Assembly (NCBI GenBank): GCA_963974215.1
Contig: CAXBBL010000001.1
Location: forward strand, 310,001-374,000
Source: Croceimicrobium sp963974215
GTDB lineage: Bacteria > Bacteroidota > Bacteroidia > Flavobacteriales > Schleiferiaceae
Direction of reading: 5' to 3'
DNA: 64,000 nt
Both the position numbers and the translations under genes were made by a program. Shown piece by piece: positions 1 to 8,892 of the stretch; position 1 is the stretch's first letter; every line of letters starts with the position of its first letter. The notes under the pieces are model-generated. The model was not told the origin of the DNA and made no database searches. It worked only from the letters and a program-made list of their open reading frames with translations.

Positions 1-68
1 ACACCACCCATATGAAGTGGTCCTGTTGGACTTGGGGCGAAGCGAACACGTACTGTATTTGATTCCAT
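1..68 (-). CDS. gltX: Glutamyl-tRNA synthetase, N-terminal fragment (runs off the window)
   Basis: Only the first 22 codons are visible, read leftward from the ATG at 66-68. They give MESNTVRVRFAPSPTGPLHM followed by GGV. This is the signature N-terminus of class I glutamyl/glutaminyl-tRNA synthetases: the RVRFAPSPTG strand leading into the HIGH-type ATP-binding motif, here LHMGG. The enzyme charges tRNA-Glu in the cytoplasm. The gene is divergent from the DUF4175-like gene and has its own promoter at 90-97. The rest lies left of the window, so length and specificity (Glu versus Gln) cannot be checked; Glu is the usual one in Bacteroidota. Confidence 0.88.
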   Translation of the reverse strand, partial: MESNTVRVRFAPSPTGPLHMGG

Positions 69-89
69 AAAAGCTCTTTTAAAAGGCGG

Positions 90-97
90 CAAAGGTA
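90..97 (-). promoter_or_regulatory. Promoter -7 element for gltX
   Basis: The minus strand reads TACCTTTG, a full match to the Bacteroidota -7 consensus TAnnTTTG, 21 bases before the gltX ATG. No clear -33 TTG is visible. It faces away from the matching element at 116-123, so the gap is a divergent promoter region. Confidence 0.6.
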
Positions 98-115
98 ATT
101 ATATAAAAGGCTTAT

Positions 116-123
116 TACCTTTG
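116..123 (+). promoter_or_regulatory. Promoter -7 element for the DUF4175 operon
   Basis: TACCTTTG matches TAnnTTTG exactly and lies 19 bases before the ATG at 143. The leader would be very short. It probably drives the DUF4175, ybeY, mnmG and methyltransferase genes, which are closely spaced. Confidence 0.55.
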
Positions 124-142
124 AATTTATGCTTAATGATAT

Positions 143-3100
143 ATGAAGAATTTTGAAGGCCTAAAACAGAATCTAGAATCCTATCTACGGAAGTGGTATT
201 TGCTGCGCATGCTAAGAGGCTTAGCCTTGTTCCTCGGCTTTTTCTTTTGCTATTTTCTACTAGTTACATTTACAGAATATTTTTTATATCTCACTGAAGG
301 ACAGCGGAAAACCATATTTTTTATAGGGGTCTTTTTAGCGATAGTAGGTTCTTCGTATTATTTTATTTATCCGCTTTTGCAGATCCTTAAACTAGCCAGG
401 CGATCGACCTACAGTGAAGTTGCAAAAATGATTGGGCAGAAGATTAGTGGAGTAGATGATAAAATCCTCAATACCCTGCAATTGGGAGAAAGCCTAGATA
501 ACAAGCAAAGTGATTTAATTAGTGCTGCTATTGAGCAGAAGGCGGAGGAACTGAGTTTTTATAATTTTAAGGATACGCTTTCTTGGAAAAGTTTATCTCG
601 CGTGGCTTTGTTTTTAAGCCTTCCTCTATCGCTTATCTTTATTCTTTCTTTAAGTACTCAAGGTAGATTGGTTCTTGGCAGTAGTGAGCGATTATTACGC
701 TACAATGATGACTTTACTCCACCAGCACCCTTCCAGTTTGTGCCAGAGAAGTATGAATATTGGGTGGAGTATGGAGAAGATCTGGATTTGCGCCTGGATA
801 TAGTGGGTGCAAAACAACCAACCGAATTGCGAGCTTTCTTAAATGGAAGTGAGTACCGATTAACTAAGGTTGAGGATGCGTGGCTATTAACACTGGAGAA
901 CATAACAGACAACTACGATTTGCAGTATGAGGCAATGGGTTATAGAAGTCAAACCATTAGTATTAAGACTTTTAAGAGTCCACGGATAGGTCTGCTGGAA
1001 TTAATTGTGGACCCTCCGAGCTACACGGGTTTAAAGCAAAAAAAGCTTCCTTATAGTCAAAATATTAAGGTGCTGCGAGGCTCAGATATTGCGTTGCGCT
1101 TTCAATTAGAGAATACAGATAAAGCAGTTTTTATTAGTGATAAAGATAGTCTAGAAATAGAAAAAGGAAAACTTGACTTTAGGTTAGAAGAAAGTCTTAA
1201 TTATTCGATTGCCTTGGAAAATGGTTTTAATAAGTCACAGTTTTTTAACCATTCGAAGATCGAGGCCGTGGCTGATAAAGCACCAGAAATACATGCATCG
1301 TATCGTTTCGTAGATGAGGATTCTACTAAACTGGTTGTGACTATAAGAGCGAAAGATGATTTTGGTTTATCCAGTCTTAGAAGGGTTCAAAAATTAGGCG
1401 AAGAGGAAACAGAGCTTAGGGTTCAAGCGAATAGTTTATCCTATTACGAAGAAATAATCGATTTGGAAGGTTTACAAGGTGGGAAGGATTTTACCATGTA
1501 TTATCGGATAGCTGACAATAATACTTTATACGGTCCATCTTGGGCACGTTCGGAAAGTTTTAGTTTGAGATTATTAAGTACTCAAGAGAAAAAGGCTAAG
1601 CAAGCTAAGAGCGAATCGGCCACTATGGAATCTTTCGAAGAGTTAAAGAAAAGCAGGGAAGCCTTAAGTGAGAGTTTAAAAGACCTGGAAAATAAGAAGT
1701 CCAAAAAGCAAGATTGGCGTGAGGAGGAAAAGCTGAAGGACTTGTTAAAGGAGTTGGAGGCGAAGCAAAAAGAGAATAAAGAAAGACGGAAGGATTTAGA
1801 AAAATTGGTGGAAAAGGACTTGGCGAAAAAGGAGGAATTAAAAGAACAGCTTAAAGTTTTAAGCGAAACGGAAAAGAAAATTGAAGAGTTACGTAAGGAG
1901 ATAGAAGAGTTGCTTTCGAAAAACGACAAGGAACAGCTACAGGAGAAGCTTAAACAGTTACAGGAAGAAAATAAGGAACAGTTAAGACGAGAGCAGAGAC
2001 TAGAGGACTTATTGAAGGACCTCTTATTTCAGAGGGATATGCTACGCACAATTGAAGATTATAAGGAGCTTTCGGAGGAACTAAAGTCGGAGGAGAATGA
2101 GGAGAAAAGTGCCGAGGATAGTGAAAAGAAGGCAGAGGAATTAGAAAAGAAATTGGAGGAATTAGCCAAGGATTCTAAGGAGCTCTCGGAAATGCTGGAA
2201 AAAGAAGAATTTAAAACAGAGAGTGAAGAGCTAAAGCAGAATTTAAAGGACGCTAAGGAAGCCGAAAAAAGTCAGGAGCAAGGTGATTCGAAGGAAAGTA
2301 AGGATAAGGCCGGGGATAATGCCTCAGAGATGAGTGAATCTTTGGCAATGATGATGGAGGGCATGCAGGCGAAGGCACTCTCTATGAATATGCAGGCATT
2401 ACGTCGAATCTTGGAGAATTTGGAGCGCTACAGCGTGGATGTGGAAGCTTATAAAGAAGGCGTTTCAGAACTAGAAAAAGGTGATCCTGCTTTCCGAGGG
2501 TTATTAAAAAAGGGCAGCGTTTTATCTGCAAATAGCAAAGTAATCAGTGATAGTCTCATTGCTTTAAGTGAGAAGGCGCCAGAGATAAAAGACAAGGTAT
2601 TTAAGGACTTGAATGAAATGCAGTATCAGCTGGGTTCGGCGCAGGGTCACTTGCAGGAAGTAGAGTTGATGAAGGCGGCTAGTTCGGGTCAATTTAGCAT
2701 GATGTCGGCGAATGATTTGGCCTTATTATTAGACGATGCCATGCAGAATATGATGTCTATGATGGCCAGCAAGAAAAAAGGTGATCAGAACTGCGAGAAG
2801 CCGGGTAACGGAAAACCAAAGCCGGGTAGCATGAGTGAGAAGCTCGGCAAGATGGGTAAGATGGTGGAAAAATTAGAAAAGGGTTCTCAACCTGGAAATA
2901 AGGGTATGGGCCCCGATGGAAAAAGCATTGGTCAAGTCTTAAGCGAGCAGGAATCTTTGAGACAAACCTTGCAAGAAATGGATAAGGAAGGTGGAAAGGA
3001 AAATGGCAACGGCAAACCTCTGGATAAAGAATTAGATGAAATGGAAGATTTGCTTTTAAACGAAAACTTCTCGGAATACATAGAGCGCTTCAAAAGAGTG

Positions 3101-3292
3101 GAAACTCGTTTATTAGAAAGTGAGAAAGCGAATATGGAGCGGAAGCAAAAAGAGGAACGCATGAGTAAATCGGCGGAGGAGTTAGAGATGCAAAATGGTA
3201 AAGAGGCGGATTTATTAAAAACAAAGGAAATAGACCAGAAGGACATTTTAAGATTAAGTCCGCTTCTACTAAACCCATTTTACCAAAAATAG
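143..3292 (+). CDS. DUF4175-like large membrane-anchored coiled-coil protein
   Basis: The 1049-residue product has hydrophobic segments near residues 25-48, 55-77 and 150-170, placing its N-terminus in the inner membrane. An extracytoplasmic-looking beta-rich region (about 190-470) follows. A very long Lys/Glu-rich coiled coil covers about 480-720, and the last 300 residues are rich in Met, Gly and Lys. This layout and the position before ybeY and mnmG match the DUF4175-type proteins of Bacteroidota, whose function is unknown. The stop codon overlaps the ybeY GTG by one base, so the two are probably translationally coupled. The call rests on architecture and neighbourhood; no catalytic motif was seen. 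A structural envelope role is inference only. Confidence 0.75.
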   Translation: MKNFEGLKQNLESYLRKWYLLRMLRGLALFLGFFFCYFLLVTFTEYFLYLTEGQRKTIFFIGVFLAIVGSSYYFIYPLLQILKLARRSTYSEVAKMIGQKISGVDDKILNTLQLGESLDNKQSDLISAAIEQKAEELSFYNFKDTLSWKSLSRVALFLSLPLSLIFILSLSTQGRLVLGSSERLLRYNDDFTPPAPFQFVPEKYEYWVEYGEDLDLRLDIVGAKQPTELRAFLNGSEYRLTKVEDAWLLTLENITDNYDLQYEAMGYRSQTISIKTFKSPRIGLLELIVDPPSYTGLKQKKLPYSQNIKVLRGSDIALRFQLENTDKAVFISDKDSLEIEKGKLDFRLEESLNYSIALENGFNKSQFFNHSKIEAVADKAPEIHASYRFVDEDSTKLVVTIRAKDDFGLSSLRRVQKLGEEETELRVQANSLSYYEEIIDLEGLQGGKDFTMYYRIADNNTLYGPSWARSESFSLRLLSTQEKKAKQAKSESATMESFEELKKSREALSESLKDLENKKSKKQDWREEEKLKDLLKELEAKQKENKERRKDLEKLVEKDLAKKEELKEQLKVLSETEKKIEELRKEIEELLSKNDKEQLQEKLKQLQEENKEQLRREQRLEDLLKDLLFQRDMLRTIEDYKELSEELKSEENEEKSAEDSEKKAEELEKKLEELAKDSKELSEMLEKEEFKTESEELKQNLKDAKEAEKSQEQGDSKESKDKAGDNASEMSESLAMMMEGMQAKALSMNMQALRRILENLERYSVDVEAYKEGVSELEKGDPAFRGLLKKGSVLSANSKVISDSLIALSEKAPEIKDKVFKDLNEMQYQLGSAQGHLQEVELMKAASSGQFSMMSANDLALLLDDAMQNMMSMMASKKKGDQNCEKPGNGKPKPGSMSEKLGKMGKMVEKLEKGSQPGNKGMGPDGKSIGQVLSEQESLRQTLQEMDKEGGKENGNGKPLDKELDEMEDLLLNENFSEYIERFKRVETRLLESEKANMERKQKEERMSKSAEELEMQNGKEADLLKTKEIDQKDILRLSPLLLNPFYQK

Positions 3293-3732
3293 TGAAATCA
3301 AGAATTCAATTTTTAGGGGAAGTTCCTTCAGAGGTGTTAAATTTCGAGGAAGTGTTAAAAAAATGGCTTATTTCTGTGGCTGCTGAGCGCAAATTTCAAA
3401 TTCGTCGACTAGTTTATCATTTCCTAAATAATGAGGTCAGTAGAAGGCTTAATTTTGATTTTTTAGCTCACGACTACCCCACGGACATCATCACGATGGA
3501 TCATTCTCAAGGTAGAGGCTTAGAAGTAGAAATGTTTTTAGGTTATGAGGTCATTGCCGAAAATGCAAAGTCCTATGAGGTTGCTTACGCAGATGAGTTA
3601 GATCGGGTAATGGTTCATGGCTTGTTGCATTGTATTGGCTTTGACGATAAGTCAAAAACAGAATTTGATAGAATGAAAGCGGAGGAGAATATTTGTTTAA
3701 TTTCGCGGCCCAAATCTTTGTTAGAAAGGTAA
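3292..3732 (+). CDS. ybeY: Endoribonuclease YbeY, 16S rRNA maturation factor
   Basis: The 146-residue protein has the YbeY metal-site region HGLLHCIGFDDKSK near residues 110-123. YbeY is a zinc-dependent endoribonuclease acting in 16S rRNA 3'-end processing and ribosome quality control. The first two histidines (HGxLH) are present. The third ligand, His in the classic HGxLHxxGyDH motif, is replaced in a GFDDK context, which I recall as the common form in Bacteroidota. Translation begins at a GTG that overlaps the TAG of the upstream gene by one base; no better in-frame ATG lies near, since the first conserved beta strand (IQFLGEV) starts at once. It sits 10 bases before mnmG, which fits an operon of RNA-modification genes. 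Confidence 0.88.
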   Translation: MKSRIQFLGEVPSEVLNFEEVLKKWLISVAAERKFQIRRLVYHFLNNEVSRRLNFDFLAHDYPTDIITMDHSQGRGLEVEMFLGYEVIAENAKSYEVAYADELDRVMVHGLLHCIGFDDKSKTEFDRMKAEENICLISRPKSLLER

Positions 3733-3742
3733 TTAGCATTAA

Positions 3743-5611
3743 ATGGATAAGAATTACGAAGTTATAGTTGTTGGTGGTGGTCATGCTGGTGCAGAAGCGG
3801 CGGCAGCTGCGGCGCGGATGGGTGCTAAGACATTATTAGTTACAATGAACCTTCAAACAATTGGCCAAATGTCTTGCAATCCTGCAATGGGAGGAATTGC
3901 GAAAGGTCAGATAGTTAGAGAGATTGACGCTTTAGGTGGTTTAAGCGGTATAATTACGGATAAGACCGCGATTCAGTTTCGCATGTTAAACCGCAGTAAA
4001 GGGCCCGCGATGTGGTCCCCTAGGGTACAAAGTGATCGTTGGCGTTTCGCAGAAGAATGGCGCTTGGCGCTGGAGGCAATACCAACTTTGGACTTTTTCC
4101 AGGATATGGTAGTTGATCTAATTACAGAAGATAATGAGATCAAGGGCGTGATAACTGGAATAGGAACACGTTATTATGCACCTAAGGTTATATTAACGAA
4201 TGGAACCTTTTTAAATGGCTTAATTCACATTGGAGAAAAACAATTTGGCGGTGGACGTGCGGGTGAAAGAGCTTCTGTGGGCTTAACTAAATGCTTAGAA
4301 GATTTAGGTTTCGAGGCGGGTAGAATGAAGACAGGAACACCTCCGCGTGTGGATGGTCGTAGTTTGGATTATTCTAAAATGGAGGAACAAAAAGGGGATG
4401 AGCAGCCTGAAAAGTTTAGCTTCAGCAGCGAAACAAAACCATTATCGAAACAACGAAGCTGTTACATTACTTATACTAGCCCAGAGGTTCATGAAGCTTT
4501 AAAAGAAGGGTTTGACAGAAGCCCTATGTTTAATGGTTCTATTGAGAGTAAGGGGCCGCGTTATTGTCCCAGTATAGAGGATAAGATTAATCGTTTTGCC
4601 GATAAGGATCGACATCAAATTTTTGTTGAGCCAGAGGGCTGGAATACGGTTGAGGTTTATGTTAATGGCTTTAGTACGTCTTTACCAGAGGAGGTGCAAG
4701 AAAAAGCCTTACGTAAGATAGCCGGTTTTGAGAACGCAAAAATCTTCAGACCGGGTTATGCGATAGAGTATGATTTTTTTCAACCTACTCAATTAAAGAA
4801 GACATTAGAAACGAGAATAGTTAATGGCTTGTATTTCGCTGGGCAAATTAATGGTACCACGGGATATGAAGAAGCCGCTTGCCAAGGCTTAATGGCGGCG
4901 ATTAACGCGGTCAGAAGCTTAAGGGGAGAAGAAGGCTTTGTTTTAGGACGAAATGAAGCCTATATAGGTGTCCTTATAGATGATTTGGTGAGCAAAGGAA
5001 CGGAGGAGCCTTACCGAATGTTTACGAGTAGAGCGGAGCATCGAATTCTTTTAAGACAGGACAATGCCGATAGTAGGTTGAGTGAAAAGGGCTATGTGAT
5101 TGGACTGTTATCCAAAGAGCGATTAGAACAGTTTCACGTGAAACAATCTCGTCAGAAACTATTAATGAAGTATATAAAGGGTCTATCGGTTAAAATGGAA
5201 GAGGTTAATCCTATTCTAGAAGCAAAGGGCTTAAGCCTGATTGATCAAACGGTGAAGTTTGATAAAGTTCTAAGCAGGCCACAGTTGGGTTTTGCTGACT
5301 TTGGTTCGCTAAATTCTTTGTCCAGTATGGTTGCGGAGGAAGGTATTCTTCAAGAGGATATTGATTCAGTGGAGATTGCTTTAAAATACAGCGGCTATAT
5401 CGATAAAGAAATTGATAATGCAAACAAGCTGGACCGCTTAGAAAACCTTAAGATCCCGGTGGGTTTTGATTATAGTCTCTTAAAAAGCATGAGCTACGAG
5501 GCAAGAGAGAAGTTAAGTAAATTAAAACCGGCTACAATTAAGGAAGCAAAAGCTGTAAGCGGGGTGTCGCCTGCGGATATAAGTGTATTGCTTGTTTATA
5601 TGGGCCGTTAG
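3743..5611 (+). CDS. mnmG: tRNA uridine-5-carboxymethylaminomethyl modification enzyme MnmG (GidA)
   Basis: The 622-residue protein opens with the FAD-binding Rossmann motif VGGGHAGAEAA (residues about 10-20) and contains the MnmG signatures GQMSCNPAMGGIAKG and GTPPRVDGR. With MnmE it installs the cmnm5 group on U34 of tRNAs, using FAD, methylene-THF and glycine. Length is normal for the family (about 620-630). The ATG at 3743 starts right at the conserved N-terminus. A 14 bp parS-type palindrome lies inside the 3' third of the gene at 5131-5144, and a second one overlaps the stop codon. In many bacteria mnmG lies near oriC and parS, so the context suggests replication-origin proximity. mnmE and parAB are not in the window. 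Confidence 0.97.
   Translation: MDKNYEVIVVGGGHAGAEAAAAAARMGAKTLLVTMNLQTIGQMSCNPAMGGIAKGQIVREIDALGGLSGIITDKTAIQFRMLNRSKGPAMWSPRVQSDRWRFAEEWRLALEAIPTLDFFQDMVVDLITEDNEIKGVITGIGTRYYAPKVILTNGTFLNGLIHIGEKQFGGGRAGERASVGLTKCLEDLGFEAGRMKTGTPPRVDGRSLDYSKMEEQKGDEQPEKFSFSSETKPLSKQRSCYITYTSPEVHEALKEGFDRSPMFNGSIESKGPRYCPSIEDKINRFADKDRHQIFVEPEGWNTVEVYVNGFSTSLPEEVQEKALRKIAGFENAKIFRPGYAIEYDFFQPTQLKKTLETRIVNGLYFAGQINGTTGYEEAACQGLMAAINAVRSLRGEEGFVLGRNEAYIGVLIDDLVSKGTEEPYRMFTSRAEHRILLRQDNADSRLSEKGYVIGLLSKERLEQFHVKQSRQKLLMKYIKGLSVKMEEVNPILEAKGLSLIDQTVKFDKVLSRPQLGFADFGSLNSLSSMVAEEGILQEDIDSVEIALKYSGYIDKEIDNANKLDRLENLKIPVGFDYSLLKSMSYEAREKLSKLKPATIKEAKAVSGVSPADISVLLVYMGR
5130..5145. promoter_or_regulatory. parS-like centromere site 1 (ParB binding)
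   Basis: The core GTTTCACGTGAAAC at 5131-5144 is a perfect 14 bp palindrome and equals the core of the widely conserved parS consensus TGTTNCACGTGAAACA; only the first outer base differs (A for T at 5130). It lies within the mnmG coding sequence. ParB (Spo0J) would be expected to bind here and nucleate a partition complex. parA and parB are not in this window, so function is inferred from the sequence match alone. Confidence 0.78.
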
Positions 5612-5625
5612 TTTCACGTGAAACA
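5610..5625. promoter_or_regulatory. parS-like centromere site 2 (ParB binding)
   Basis: A second identical 16-mer AGTTTCACGTGAAACA lies exactly 480 bases after the first. It bridges the mnmG stop codon (TAG, 5609-5611) and the first base of the methyltransferase ATG (5625), so the junction of two genes is built from the site. Two identical copies in 0.5 kb are very unlikely by chance. They support a real parS cluster. Confidence 0.8.
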
Positions 5626-6506
5626 TGAGGAAAATAGATGCATGTCCGCTCTGCGGAAAAAACGATTTTGTCAGTGTTCGAAATGCCCCTTATTACAGGG
5701 GAAAGCAAGAATGCTTCAATATAGATGCTTGCAATAGCTGCGGTTTCTGGTTCACCAACCCTCAGCCAGAGGGTAAGGGCTTAGCGGCTTACTACGAAAG
5801 TGATGACTACGTTAGTCATACGGACGGAACGGGTAGCTTATTAGACATAGTTTATAACTGGGTTAGAAGTTATGCCTTAAGCAAGAAGCTTTCTTTAGTA
5901 GAGTCTGCCGTGAAGAATAAAAATACTTTACTCGATTATGGGGCTGGAACGGGTGCTTTCTTAGCAATGGCTAAAGAGAAGGCTTGGAAGGTTACGGGTG
6001 TTGAGCCCTCAGAAGTGGCGCGTAAAAATGCTCAATTAAAAGGAGTGAAGCTATTAAGTGTAGAAGAGCGCAATAGTGTAAAAGACGGGTCTTGCAGTGC
6101 TATTAGTCTTTGGCATGTATTAGAACATTTACCAGACCTGAAAGAGAGCATGCGATTTTTTAATGCGAAGCTTGAAACAGAGGGTGTTTTGTTTATTGCT
6201 GTGCCTAACCATGAGTCACATGATGCACAATATTACAAAGACGAATGGGCGGCTTTAGATGTGCCCTTGCATCTATGGCATTTTTCTAAGGCAGATATTA
6301 GAAGTTTGGCGGAGAAGACAGGCTTCAGCGTAGAAAAGGTTTATAATATGCCTTTTGATAGTTACTATGTTTCCTTATTAAGCGAAAAGATTAGGAAGTC
6401 TAGCTTAGGACCTATAAAAGCTGTTTATCAGGGCTTTCTGTCAAACTTAAAAGGAGGGAGCTCTAAAAACATGAGTTCTTTAATCTATCAGCTAAGAAAG
6501 ATTTAG
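5625..6506 (+). CDS. Class I SAM-dependent methyltransferase with N-terminal zinc ribbon
   Basis: The 293-residue protein starts with two Cys pairs, CPLCGKNDF and CNSCGFWFTNPQP, which form a probable zinc ribbon. A Methyltransf_11/23-like domain follows, with SAM motif I LLDYGAGTGAFLAMA (about residues 102-116) and the post-motif ISLWHVLEHLPD. This type of protein in Bacteroidota often acts on sugars or other small molecules, but the substrate cannot be read from sequence. The ATG overlaps parS site 2 and lies 13 bases after mnmG. The 3' end overlaps the convergent holB by four bases. Confidence 0.85.
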   Translation: MRKIDACPLCGKNDFVSVRNAPYYRGKQECFNIDACNSCGFWFTNPQPEGKGLAAYYESDDYVSHTDGTGSLLDIVYNWVRSYALSKKLSLVESAVKNKNTLLDYGAGTGAFLAMAKEKAWKVTGVEPSEVARKNAQLKGVKLLSVEERNSVKDGSCSAISLWHVLEHLPDLKESMRFFNAKLETEGVLFIAVPNHESHDAQYYKDEWAALDVPLHLWHFSKADIRSLAEKTGFSVEKVYNMPFDSYYVSLLSEKIRKSSLGPIKAVYQGFLSNLKGGSSKNMSSLIYQLRKI

Positions 6507-7636
6507 GCTTTCATTCGTAAAAGGTTGCTAAACTTAAAGGAGACGTCGGACATGATCAACTTCACGTTGCCGTTTCTTCGGATATCGGTATTAGCTGCGC
6601 TCAATACATCGTAGGCTTCTTTGCTGTTTTTAAAGTGTAATACTGAGGCAAAACCGGTAAGCTTAAATCCTATTTGACTAAATAAGGGGTGTGTAGCTGC
6701 TTCTCCTTTAGTTGCTGCTTTTAGGCTCAGTTCAATTGTGTCCATAAAGAATTGCAAAGCTTCTCTCTGTTGGTCACGGCCTAATTTGGCAAACTCATCT
6801 ACGAAAGTGAAAATTTCCTTGGTCTTAGCGCTATAACAGCCACGCATCCAGTTTTGGAATAATTGGGCGTATGCTATGTAACTTTGATTGTTCTTGCTAA
6901 TTTGTAAGGCTTCAAGAATAGAGCCATTAGCTAAGGAGGCACTTATTTTAGAGGTTTCATTATCAACACCTTGTGAAATAAGAAAGTTCTCTACTGCAGT
7001 AGTGCTCAAAGGTGGTACGAATACCTTTTGACAGCGACTGGTAATGGTCTGCAATAGGTTTTCAGGCTTTTCGCTTACCAGAAAGATCATGCTATTATCA
7101 CTAGGCTCTTCTAAAGTCTTTAAGAACTTATTGGAGGCCGAAATATTGAGATATTCAGGTAAGTAAATGATTACAAATTTTTTCCCTCCGGCGTAAGACT
7201 TGTAGTTTAACTTTTCATTAATCCGTCGTACTTCAAGTACATTAATTAAGGCTGATTTACCATTAAGTCCTGCGTAATCGAGCCAATCATTAAGGCCAAA
7301 GAAATTATTGGCTTTTATAAAATCCATCCACTCACGCATAAAAAAGTCAGCCGTCAAGCTTTTAGGGGCTTTATCTTTAGTAGCAAAAGGGAAGCAATAG
7401 TGAAGGTCTGGGTAGCTGTTTTGACTAAACTGTATGCAATTGGAACAGCTACCGCAGCTATCGTTATCTAGTGGGTTTTTACAGGCCAGAAACTGACAGT
7501 AAGCTTTCACTAAGGGAAAAATAAGGGCTGCAGAACTGCCGTGAAAAAGCAAGGCATGGCCGTTTCTATTGTTATGAGCAGAGCGTATTAACTGTTCTTT
7601 TAAGTCAACTAAAGCGGGAATATCTTTTAAATGCAT
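6503..7636 (-). CDS. holB: DNA polymerase III delta' subunit
   Basis: The 377-residue protein is a clamp-loader AAA+-type subunit. Near the N-terminus it has the region GHALLFHGSSAALIFPL in place of a functional Walker A motif, then the four-Cys zinc module CKN...CGSCSNC (residues about 53-67). Later come ISASNKFLKTLEEP and TSRCQKV, hallmarks of delta' and tau/gamma subunits (sensor and SRC motif). Loss of a proper GxxGxGKT agrees with delta' being ATPase-inactive. It acts in the replisome to load the sliding clamp. It is convergent with the methyltransferase (4-base overlap) and divergent from pgk. Confidence 0.88.
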   Translation of the reverse strand: MHLKDIPALVDLKEQLIRSAHNNRNGHALLFHGSSAALIFPLVKAYCQFLACKNPLDNDSCGSCSNCIQFSQNSYPDLHYCFPFATKDKAPKSLTADFFMREWMDFIKANNFFGLNDWLDYAGLNGKSALINVLEVRRINEKLNYKSYAGGKKFVIIYLPEYLNISASNKFLKTLEEPSDNSMIFLVSEKPENLLQTITSRCQKVFVPPLSTTAVENFLISQGVDNETSKISASLANGSILEALQISKNNQSYIAYAQLFQNWMRGCYSAKTKEIFTFVDEFAKLGRDQQREALQFFMDTIELSLKAATKGEAATHPLFSQIGFKLTGFASVLHFKNSKEAYDVLSAANTDIRRNGNVKLIMSDVSFKFSNLLRMKA

Positions 7637-7657
7637 ATCTTTTTATAATTGCCTTTC

Positions 7658-7684
7658 TTGCCAACGAGCATTCTCGTATTTTCG
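7658..7684 (+). promoter_or_regulatory. Promoter of pgk
   Basis: TTG at 7658-7660, a 16-base spacer, and TATTTTCG at 7677-7684 resemble the Bacteroidota TTG/TAnnTTTG promoter with one mismatch. It lies 17 bases before the pgk ATG, in the 65-base gap between holB and pgk. The purN promoter has the same layout. Confidence 0.5.
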
Positions 7685-7701
7685 CAACAAAATTAAGACA
7701 A

Positions 7702-8892
7702 ATGGCAACTATAGATACTTTAGATTTAAAAGGAAAGAGAGTTTTAGTGCGTGTGGACTTTAATGTCCCGCTAAATGATAAGCTAGAGATTACCGATGAT
7801 AGTCGGATGCAGGCCCATTTACCTACCATAGAAGCAATTTTTGCGAAGGGTGGTATTCCAATTTTAATGTCCCATCTCGGTAGACCAAAAGACGGCCCAG
7901 AGGATAAGTTTTCTTTACAACATTTAGTGGCTCACTTAAAAGAGATTAGTGGCCGTGATGTTTTATTTATTAATGATTGTATTGGCGAGTCTGTTGTAAA
8001 CACAACAAAAGAAATTGGGACCAGCGTAATTTTACTCCTTGAAAATTTGCGTTTTTATAAAGAGGAAACAGCCGGTGATTCAATTTTCGCTTCAAAGTTG
8101 GCGATGAATGGTGATGTATACATTAATGATGCCTTCGGAACGGCTCACCGAGCACACGCCTCAACGGCTGTGATAGCCGAATATTTTGGCTCTAATAAGG
8201 CCTTTGGTCGAGTATTGCAGAGTGAGATAGAAAACGTTAATAAGGTCCTCGTTGGAGGAAACAAACCCACTACAGCCATTGTGGGTGGCGCTAAGGTTTC
8301 TTCTAAGATTAGCATCCTTGAGAACCTTTTGCAGCGTGTAGACAACCTTATTATCGGTGGAGGCATGGCCTATACCTTTATCAAAGCACAGGGTGGCGAA
8401 ATAGGGAATAGCCTAGTAGAAGATGATTACTTGGAGACAGCTAAAGATGTTCTCGCGAAGGCGGAGGAGTTAGGCGTGAAGATATTTTTACCAGAAGATA
8501 GTATTATAGCCGATAATTTTAGCAATGAGGCAAATACAGAGGTGAAGGCCTCGAGTGAAATACCAAGTGGTTGGATGGGCCTAGACGCTGGCCCTAAGGC
8601 GGTTGCGTCTGTAAAAGAAGTTCTTTTAGGTTCTAAGACGATTCTATGGAATGGCCCAATGGGAGTATTTGAAATGGAGAAATTTGCTGAAGGAACTAAG
8701 GCCGTTGCTAATTTTATAGCTGAGGCTACAACGCTAGGGGCATTTTCGTTAATCGGCGGTGGCGATTCTGTCGCCGCAATTAAAAAGTTCGGATTAGCCG
8801 ATAAAGTTAGCTATGTAAGCACTGGAGGTGGTGCGATGCTAGAGTTTCTAGAGGGTAAGACCTTACCGGGTATAAAGGCAATTACAGGCTAA
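7702..8892 (+). CDS. pgk: Phosphoglycerate kinase
   Basis: The 396-residue protein carries the PGK N-domain signature KRVLVRVDFNVPLND, the substrate-site stretches MSHLGRPK and DAFGTAHRAHAST, and the C-domain nucleotide region ending in GGGDSVAAIKK. It transfers phosphate between 1,3-bisphosphoglycerate and ADP in glycolysis. Length is normal (about 395). The gene stands alone with its own promoter. Its stop region overlaps the convergent CvpA-like gene by four bases, with no room for a terminator between them. Confidence 0.97.
   Translation: MATIDTLDLKGKRVLVRVDFNVPLNDKLEITDDSRMQAHLPTIEAIFAKGGIPILMSHLGRPKDGPEDKFSLQHLVAHLKEISGRDVLFINDCIGESVVNTTKEIGTSVILLLENLRFYKEETAGDSIFASKLAMNGDVYINDAFGTAHRAHASTAVIAEYFGSNKAFGRVLQSEIENVNKVLVGGNKPTTAIVGGAKVSSKISILENLLQRVDNLIIGGGMAYTFIKAQGGEIGNSLVEDDYLETAKDVLAKAEELGVKIFLPEDSIIADNFSNEANTEVKASSEIPSGWMGLDAGPKAVASVKEVLLGSKTILWNGPMGVFEMEKFAEGTKAVANFIAEATTLGAFSLIGGGDSVAAIKKFGLADKVSYVSTGGGAMLEFLEGKTLPGIKAITG

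Noticed and set aside
1582..1929. Minus-strand ORF inside the DUF4175 coiled coil
   Set aside because: It is rich in Ser, Phe and Leu as expected for the reverse of Lys/Glu-rich codons; it has no independent support.
3290..3732. YbeY as a broken gene because the third His of the zinc motif is missing
   Set aside because: The same replacement is, from memory, usual in Bacteroidota, and the rest of the protein is intact.
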